Notes under the pieces: model-generated | The model's input: only the letters and a program-made list of their open reading frames with translations | The model's database searches: none | Told to the model about the DNA's origin: nothing | Shown: positions 56,426 to 64,000 of the stretch, piece by piece | Layout of the letters: every line of letters begins with the position of its first letter | Position numbering within the stretch: the stretch's first letter is position 1 | NCBI GenBank assembly: GCA_033439295.1 | Contig: JAVTLE010000011.1 | Location: 2,418,082-2,482,081, forward strand | Origin: Deuterostichococcus epilithicus | Taxonomy: Eukaryota > Chlorophyta > Trebouxiophyceae > Prasiolales > Stichococcaceae | Length of the DNA stretch: 64,000 nucleotides | Direction: 5' to 3' | Translations under genes and position numbers: made by a program

Positions 56426-59357
56426 ATGCCGGACGGCAGCATGCAGAGCCGTATGTGGCAGCAGGTGCAGCTCACGCGGTCGCAGGCGCTGGCGGCTGCC
56501 ATCAGCGTGCCCCTATTGTATGCCACCTTGTCCGTGGTCTTCCGGCGCAAGAAGCGGCAAGATGTTCAGACCGGCTTTGATTCCTTCCTGAAGCAGCCGG
56601 CGGCAACCAGCGCCGGCAGCGCAGGTGTGCAGACCGGCTGTGAAAGTACCTGGCCTTCACCTCAGAAGTTGTGCCGGATTACCTGGCTCAGCCACGCCAT
56701 CAATGACGAGAAGCACGCGACCACCCGTTGGAATTTGGCGGCGGCGCCATGTCAAAGATCACAATAGAATGCGGCGGCAGCATTTGACTGGCATGCCATG
56801 CCGCAGGGCCGCTGGCAGCCACAGACTTTGGCTCCTTCCTGAAGCGCGGAGCGGCCGCCGCAGCCGTGGCGCAGCCGGCGGCGGCCGCCAGCGACGGGCC
56901 GCCGCTGACGCCGGACTCTGTGGTCGTGACCATCCTGTTTGGCACGGAGTATGGCTTCTCAAAGGAGATCGCTGAGAAGCTGCGGGACGCGCTGCGTGCT
57001 CAGCCGCCCTACTGGTGAGTGTGACATGCACTGCTGCGCAAATGCAAGCTAGACAAAGCAGCAGAACAGAAAGGCAGCTAGACGGTGGTCGCCTGCCAAG
57101 GGTGGGCGCACGCTGCCCATGCTGGCCGCCCAAACATGTTGGCAATGCCGAGCAGGCACAGAGGGAGCTGCTGCATCTGCATGACCTGCCCGCAGCCTGC
57201 AGCCCCTCAACCAGAACGAAAGTCATGCAGCCTGTCTCCGGTATGAGGTGGGGGACGCTTGCAAAATTGCGCGCAGGCCGCGGGTCGTTGACATGGCGGA
57301 TCATCCAGAGGGGCTGGACCTCAGCAAAGAGCAGGCGCTGCTGGTCGTCTGCTCCACTCAGGTGCGCCACCGGATCAGGAGACTATTGCTTTGCACGGCA
57401 TCACTTGCCGGGCACAGCAGGGAGCAGGCACTGCTGGCATCTGCTCCACTCGGGTGCGTGCACAGCCCTGTTGGCAGTGGTAGTCGTGCCTTTGGCGGGC
57501 AGCCAGACAGCACCACTGGCTGCATGCTAGATGCTGAAGGAAAGGGTCCGGACACCTGATTCCCAGCCCCTGGGACCGGGCGGACATGGTTTGCGCAAAT
57601 CGCGCCAGCTTGTTCAACGCCTCACACAAGGCATTAGAGTTGCTGCAGACGCTTCTCGATGTATCTAACTGCAGGGCGATGGCGTGCCACCTGCGGAGGC
57701 ACGTGACTTCTGCGACTGGCTCGGCGGAGGCGCGCTCGCGGAGGGCGCACTTGCCAACACATCCTTCTCAGTTTGCGCCCTTGGGGACAAGTGCGTGCCC
57801 TGAGTCCGCCCAGCGCCGCCATGAGAACAACAGCTGCAACGATGCGGCATGCGGCAGGACACCTCACACTCGAGCTCCCCAAAGGCACCGCTCTTGGACC
57901 GATGCCCATCAGGCTTTGCGATGTAATTGCGGGTGCCCACGCCAGCAGCACGACTCCTCGTTGCGGAACGCCGTCGTGACAACATGCGGGTTTGCGCGCG
58001 GGCAGGTCATATGAGCACTACTGCGCCTGCGGCAAGGCGCTGGACGCTCGGCTGGAGGGTCTGGGTGGCCGCCGCTTCGTGCCGCGGACCGACGTCAACC
58101 GCGAGGACTGGCCCGCGGTCGACGCCTGGCTGGCGGCCGCGGCGTCAGGCCTCAAGTCGCTGGCGCTGCGCCCAGCGGCGGACACAGGTGTGCTGAAATC
58201 CGGTTGGGTTTTGGTGCTTCGAGATGAGCAGTGGCATGAGCCAGCGACAGGCTATACCTGCCAAGAGGGTGCTGGGAGCGGGGCGCCGGCAGCGCGCCAT
58301 GACCACAGGAGCGTTGCCTGTCGTCCTGTAGCAGTCGTGCGGCGGGCCGTCTCATCCCGGCAGCATTTCTAGCCTTGTGCCTGCCACACCGAAGCACGTT
58401 TGCACGGTCGGCATCCTGAACGTAGCAAAGAGCTGCAGCAGCAGAGCGCCGCTCTGCCATGGTGCAACCGAGTGCCACTCTGCCACGGTGCAGGCCAGGT
58501 TGGCGAGGGCTCAGCGGAGCCGGCGACGGCGCGACGGTGGGGCAAGAACCGTCCGTACCCGGGCCGCGTGGTCGCCATAGAGGGCCTGTGCGACATTCGC
58601 AGCGCTGACGACAAGGACACGGTGCGCTGCGCATCCTGCATCCTGCAACGCGCGTTCCGCATCCTGCAGCCTGCGTGCAGCTCTGCAACAGGCGACACAG
58701 TATACCAGCACTGCAAGGGGGGAGGTGCCCGGCAGCCATGCTCGCAGCTGCGCCAGAACGGTTGATGCCCTGATGCGGCGCCCAGATGCTGCATCTTGGG
58801 CCTGCCCGACGCCTGTGCTCCAGTGGGTATGGTGTTGCGCACAGCGAACAAGTCGATAGTTTCTGCATCAGGAGCTTGTGCCGTGCAGCGGTGGCATGCT
58901 GCCGCTATCACTCAGCAGCCGACCTGGCCGCTGTGGCGCATCACCTGATGTCTGCGGTCGCAGGTGCGGGTGGAGATCGACCTGGGGGACTCTGGTATTA
59001 CCTACGCTCCCGGCGACGCGCTCGGCATCTGTCCCAGCAACCGCTCCGAGGTGCGCTTTCTGGGTCATCTGTACTTTGTCGTCGAAGGATCGTGCGTGCA
59101 GAGGTCGTGTGCATTCAATCGCGTTTGCAGAGCCGAAAGGGAACCGGTGCCTCCGAAGCCAGCAGCTGGTCCCACAGCGCAACCGCGTGTCAGTCTCGCA
59201 TCATCGGCGCTCGAAATCGCATTCAGATCTGGACATGTATCTCAGTAAACGTGCCTGGCCCCGCTGCAGGACGTGGAGCAGCTCCTGGAGGCAATGGGTG
59301 CCGACGGCGACGAGGCGGTGCCGCGCCCCGGCTGGCCCTTCCGGCAGGCTGGCGACG

Positions 59358-59390
<33 letters not shown>

Positions 59391-62300
59391 TGCTGCCGCT
59401 GCGCGACGCCCTCACCTCCTGCTACGACATCAGGCAGGATTTCTGGGGATGTGCTGCAAGGCTTCCCCATGGCTTCAGGAGGATGCTGGCGGCCACCGCT
59501 GGGGCTTTGCCACCCCAGTCAGCGGCGCCGCCGCCACAGGCAGCTGCGAGATTAAAGCGAAGCGCGGGCTCCTGGCTGTTCCTTGAACCCACAGGCTGAC
59601 GGAAGCAGGCACTGTGCCCTGCAGTTGCTGCATCCTCTTCTTGTTGTAGACGCCACCACCTTGCTGCGATGTGTTGCCGGCCAGGTTGCTGAGTGCTGCT
59701 ACACTTTCTTGACGCAGGGCGCCAAAGCCGGAGCTCCTCCAGGCGCTGCTGAAGGCGCTGCCAGAGGCCAGCAAAGCCAGCGCGACCGCTGGCGTCTCCG
59801 CCCAGGGTTTGGCAGATGGCGCCGCAAACGGCCTGCAGAACGGGAACGCGCACGCGCATGCCAATGGGAACGCAAATGGGCTGGTGAACGGCGCACCGAA
59901 TGGCACAGCAAACGGCACGGACTTCAAGCAGCCTGTCAAGCAGTCTGTGAGCCCTGAGGACCAGGTGATCACGAAACAGTCTGGAAAATCTTGCAGAGAT
60001 GCTGCTGTTGTGGACAAAGCCTGGTCTCCAGTGCAATCAGCACGTGCGCTGAGGCGGTTGCAGGGGCCTCAGAGGCTCGGCCGATTGCTTCCATGGAGCG
60101 AGTGTGCGTCTCGAGAGGTTGCTCTGCGCTGATCTAGCCACTGGCAGGCCCCTCCGGCAGCTGCCGGGGGTACCAGCAGGCGTCGTCGAAGTGAAAGCTC
60201 GCATGGAGGCTTGCTCAGGGAGAAACCAACCAGCCTGGCCTACAAACCTAACTTTAAACCCTAAAGAAAGTCTGTAAATTCATGTGTGGCAGGCGCAGCG
60301 GCTGCAGGAGGTGCTGGCGGGTGATGCCGAGGCGTACCTGGCGCCGCGCCACGTCAGCGACGTGCTGGTGGACTTCTCTGCGGCGCGCCTCCCAGCACCC
60401 GAGGTGGGCACACCGGCGCTGAAGTAATGGACACCCGAGTGTCACCAGGGCGTGCCCTGCAGCAGTTGGTTTTAAGGCTTAGGGTTTGCGCCTGCGGGCC
60501 TGCATTGTCGTAGCAGAGCCAACGGTGGCCGCTGTGTATCTGCCTGCATGTTCCGCCTGAGTGCAGCGCGCCCGCTGGGTCTCCCTACCGTGCCACAGCT
60601 GCTGGGCGGGCTGCGGCGCCTGCAGCGGCAGGCTGCGAACCCACAGATGTTCCTGCGCAGCGCAATCTCTTTGCAAGGTTCATGTCCCACGGGCGCTGCG
60701 CCGCCTGCATCGCGCTGCATCCGGCTGCACGATGCCAAACTCAACGGCTCACAATTCTGCGGCTCAGCGCCCACCCCCTGTGGTCACGCTCCGCAGGCGC
60801 TGGCGGAGCCCCGCCTGCTGCATTGCGCTGCACAGTTCCGGCTGCGCGTTTTTAAACTCTGCGGCTCAGCGTCAGCCCCTGTGGTCATGTCAAACCCTAA
60901 ACCCGCAGGTGTTGGCGGGGCTGCGGCAGCTGCAGCCGCGGCTGTACTCCATCTCCAGTGCTCAGGCGGAGGCGGCCGACCGCGTGCAGGTAATTTATTT
61001 GCTTCGTCTCCCACTTCTATGTACTTTTTGGCGAGATCCGGGAGGATTTATCCGCTTTACTCCATCATTACGATGCTCTCCACTGCCTCCGGGTGCAGGT
61101 CACCGTCGCCGTCGTGCGCTACGACGCGCTCGGGCGGCAGCGCGTCGGCGTGACGTCGACGCTGCTGGCGGAGCGGCTCCAGGTGTGTGTGGCGCACCTC
61201 TGCTCTTTGCCAAATATGTGCAAATGTCATATATACATGTCAAATTGAATGTGTGTGTGTGTGGACCTGTGAGAAGGCGTCGCTTGGTTCTTGCGCCTGT
61301 GGCAGGCCCATGTGAGTGAGTTTGTGCCTGGCCCATCACCAGTGGTGTGCACCTGACGAGGCCATTTAGTGGTGGCGCACCACGGGGGTTCGGCTGCATG
61401 GGCGTCAGCAAGGCGTCAGCTCGACGTCTCAAGAGGCCAGGCGCGCAGCTGCGGCGCCCCCGTCTCTCCCCCCTCGATAGAGCTCCCACTAAACCCTCCG
61501 CAGGTGGGCGACACGCTGCCGGTGTACGTGTCCAAAAACCCCGACTTCCGGCTGCCGCCCCAGCCGGCGACGCCCATCATCATGGTGGGGCCGGGGACCG
61601 GGCTGGCGCCCTTCCGCGCCTTCATGCAGCACCGCATCCTGGGCGCCGACTGCGGCGGCGCAGCGGAGTCCGGGCAGAGGCACAGCAGCGCCGGCGACGG
61701 CGCGGCCGCCGGGCGACCGGGGAGTGAGCAGCCGGCGCCGCGGCGGGCGGCGGCCAGCGCCGCGGAGCCGCCGCACAGCCACGCCACGCCGCCGCCCAGC
61801 GTCGCGTCCTCGGAGGCATCCGCGGCGGAGGACGCGGCCGAGGCGCAGCCAGAAGCGGCCCCGGCGGCGGACGGCGCGGCGGTGGCGGCGGCGGCGGCGG
61901 AAAAGCCCACTGCGGGAGCCGCGATGCTGTTCTTTGGCTGCCGCCGCGCCGACCAGGACTACCTGTATGGCGACCTGCTACAGGGCTGGGCGGATGCCGG
62001 CCAGCTGGAGCTGCACACCGCCTTCTCCCGTCAGCAGGTGCCTTTGATTCTCGGTCAAATTTCTCAGCTTCAACAGGCTTCAGCCAAAGAACGACGTGTT
62101 TCCACCGGCGCCTGGCGTCCGGTGTGCGGCCACCAGCAGGTTGCCACATGGTGTCTGGCGATCAGAGTCTGGCATTCATCGTCTTGGCACCCTGTGCAGA
62201 GCTAGGCTGCTCCAGCCTGTCGATCATTGTCGAGCGCCAGCCTTCAGGAGCTCCTGCACAACACGCAGCTGACGCCAGTCCTGGTGCGCGCCGCAGCAGT

Positions 62301-63094
62301 CACACGCAGCGTGCGGCCCCCGACGCTGCAAACCTCTGTCTTCTGACGACAGTGCCGCTCTGATACCAGCAGAACAAGCAGCGGCACTGTCGCCAGCGTG
62401 CAGGACGGACCTTTGTGTGCAATCATGGCGCGCGCAGGCGCAGAAGGTGTATGTCCAGGACCGGCTGCGGGAAGCAGGAAGCCGCGTGTGGGCGCTGCTG
62501 GAGGCGGGCGCCCACTTTTACGTGTGCGGCGACGCGGGTGGCATGGCCCCTGCGGTGCAACACGCGCTGCTGGACATAATCGCGGAGCGCCAGGTGGGGG
62601 CACAAAGCAACCAGAGCCATGCATTCAAATCTCACATGGGTACATTCACCGTGGTTAGGCCCTCTGTTCAGGCAGAAATGCTGGGGGAACCGGTGCGGCG
62701 GCAGCCGGCTCGGTGAGCAGGGGCTGGAGTGTCTCGAGTTGCGGCTGCCCAGCAAGTGGGCGCTGCAGCCGTAACGAGCAGATTGACCGCTTGGCCCATA
62801 CAGCATTGGCCGCCGCCGTGGCTGAGACGCCCATGGTGCTTTGATTCGGCCACTCAAGAAACACTGGATGGCAGTCTCTGGCGAATATCGATCGAGTTTG
62901 AGGGTGGTCTTGGTGTCGCCTACCCAGCACCTTTGCAGCCGCCGTCTGGCGTTTGGCAGATATGTTGTGCCGCCGGCAATTGTCGACCTGTGTGTCCTGT
63001 GCTGCTGCAGGACGGCAGTCAGGCGGCTGCTGAGGCATATCTGGCGAAGCTCAGCAAGGAAGGGCGCTACCAGCGGGACGTCTGGCTGGTGTGA
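56426..63094 (+). CDS. Membrane-anchored diflavin reductase (NADPH-P450 reductase / sulfite-reductase flavoprotein family)
   Basis: It transfers electrons from NADPH through FAD and FMN to a partner protein. Exons: 56426-56624, 56825-57014, 57277-57361, 57675-57790, 58006-58187, 58494-58621, 58964-59050, 59270-59433, 59718-59964, 60293-60403, 60909-60989, 61099-61182, 61504-62037, 62444-62593, 63011-63094; phases agree, 813 residues. Order: TM anchor ([19 protein letters not shown]) and RRKKR; FMN domain ([38 protein letters not shown]); FAD domain ([20 protein letters not shown]); NADPH domain ([29 protein letters not shown]); end [10 protein letters not shown]. The anchor and aromatic end resemble P450 reductase. 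The [10 protein letters not shown] segment, the [13 protein letters not shown] to VAVVRYD stretch and [10 protein letters not shown] resemble bacterial CysJ. Odd: a Gly run (59350-59385), an Asn-Gly-rich linker (exon 59718-59964), an Ala-rich insert of about 85 residues in exon 61504-62037, and a GC donor at 59434. Confidence 0.92.
57414..57455 (+). repeat. Exon-edge echo in diflavin reductase intron
   Basis: It copies the end of exon 57277-57361. AGCAAAGAGCAGGCGCTGCT in the exon matches AGCAGGGAGCAGGCACTGCT in the intron, followed in both by TCTGCTCCACTC and a GGTGCG donor-like end. The frames read SKEQALL and SREQALL. Confidence 0.8.
60595..60638 (+). repeat. Exon-edge echo upstream of diflavin reductase exon 60909-60989
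   Basis: CACAG followed by CTGCTGGGCGGGCTGCGGCG and CCTGCAGC resembles the start of the exon (GTGTTGGCGGGGCTGCGGCA, then GCTGCAGC). A second, looser pair of copies near 60757-60810 and 60860-60920 shares TCTGCGGCTCAGCG and CCCCTGTGGTCA. Confidence 0.6.
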
Positions 63095-64000
63095 GCGGCG
63101 CAGTCCTGCGCACTGGCTGTGCGCTTGTGAGCAGCATTGAAGTCCCGGGGGCTGACAGACCCAATCCCAGACAATCGACTTGATGGTGCAGCTGTCAGCA
63201 GCCATGGGTAAAAAATATTCCTTTAGCATTCCTTCCTGCTGGGCGCATGCGAAAGAGGGCGGCGAGCGTGAGCGACTTTATGTCGGCAGGGTGTCTCCTG
63301 CTGTTGCGTCGGAGGCTCCGAGACAGTTTGAATTGCCCCAGCCGGGTGAAACTTCAATGGAAGTTAATGCCCTGTTGCACCTGAACACCAGATCTGAGGT
63401 CAGGTTGGCGCGCTGCGGGGACCAGCAGAGTAATTGATTGCACCGGTAGTTTAATTCCTTCGTATGAGTTCCTGCAGATCATCAGACATACCGTATTCGT
63501 TCGTATTGAAGGTTGCACCGCTCTCCGATTGAAATCTGTTGAATGCGGCAGCATTAAACGGGTGCATCATCAGGTCGTCATATAAGGTGCGACTTCAGGC
63601 ACGCATGCCTCATCGTACTCTGTCCAAGCACGCACATTCAAGCCAGGAATGATCCTGGCCACATTCACGGCGCCCTCACGACTCGTCAACGGCCTCCGCC
63701 ATCGTCACACTGGACCCACTGAGCGTCACACCGCATCCACGTCATCGCCGCCATGGGAATGGCGACGATTGCTGCGACGTCGGCGGCAGCGGTGACGGCG
63801 GCGGCTCATCGATCTGCATTCATCGATGACACAACCTGCTGAGCACCATGTGCACCTGATGCCAGCACCTGGAGAAATGTCTCTCGGCTCTCTCTGCCGT
63901 GGCTGTGCAGCCCCAAACTCACTCGCTCCCAGGCACCCAACAGTGGTGCTCTGCTATGCCGGAATTCCTGACGCTACTCAAGTGGAGCCTCCGAGTGGGC
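63095..64000. other. Intergenic region at right edge
   Basis: This lies downstream of the diflavin reductase. I see no exon with the codon bias of the neighbours. A short G+C-rich open stretch at about 63754-63841 ends at a stop and has no support. A neighbouring gene may begin beyond the window. Confidence 0.4.

Noticed and set aside
1-64000. Mobile elements, viral remnants, tRNA or rRNA genes
   Set aside because: I looked for reverse transcriptase, integrase, transposase and capsid motifs, long terminal repeats, and tRNA-like folds in the obvious places, and saw none I could support. Old, decayed elements could be missed without a search.

Overview
The window is nuclear DNA of a green alga, most likely a trebouxiophyte of the Chlorella type. 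The base composition is G+C-rich, genes are split into many short exons with G+C-biased third positions, introns are a few hundred bases long, and the gene content is plant-like (digalactosyldiacylglycerol synthase, plant-type nicastrin, plant-type cytosolic asparaginyl-tRNA synthetase). Scattered single N bases (near 4006, 5006, 10081, 13890, 29176, 29180 and 35904) point to a draft assembly. All gene models come from reading frames, splice signals and remembered family sequences; no search was run.

Layout. 1-2196 (+): 3' part of a leucine-rich-repeat protein. 3174-17279 (-): a very long membrane protein with signal peptide, plant-type LRRs, proline-rich stalk, one transmembrane helix and a long repetitive cytoplasmic tail. 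19130-24580 (+): DGD galactolipid synthase. 25611-38067 (-): long coiled-coil protein ending in basic, AT-hook and conserved-looking tail exons. 39347-45349 (+): nicastrin, 684 residues in 14 phase-consistent exons. 46086-53732 (-): asparaginyl-tRNA synthetase with two plausible starts. 53958-54707 and 55353-55989 (-): a tandem pair of small membrane proteins. 56426-63094 (+): membrane-anchored diflavin (FMN/FAD/NADPH) reductase, 813 residues in 15 exons. The rest is intergenic.

The genes do not form a pathway; this is ordinary eukaryotic gene order. There is no viral, transposon or CRISPR signal I can support. The most unusual feature is structural. In at least four genes, introns carry a degraded direct copy of the edge of the neighbouring exon, often with the splice site and often still readable in the same frame (for example FKTPEDQ in an exon and FKAPEDQ in the intron behind it). 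I count about ten cases. This fits repeated short tandem duplication at exon borders, a proposed route to intron birth or alternative exons.
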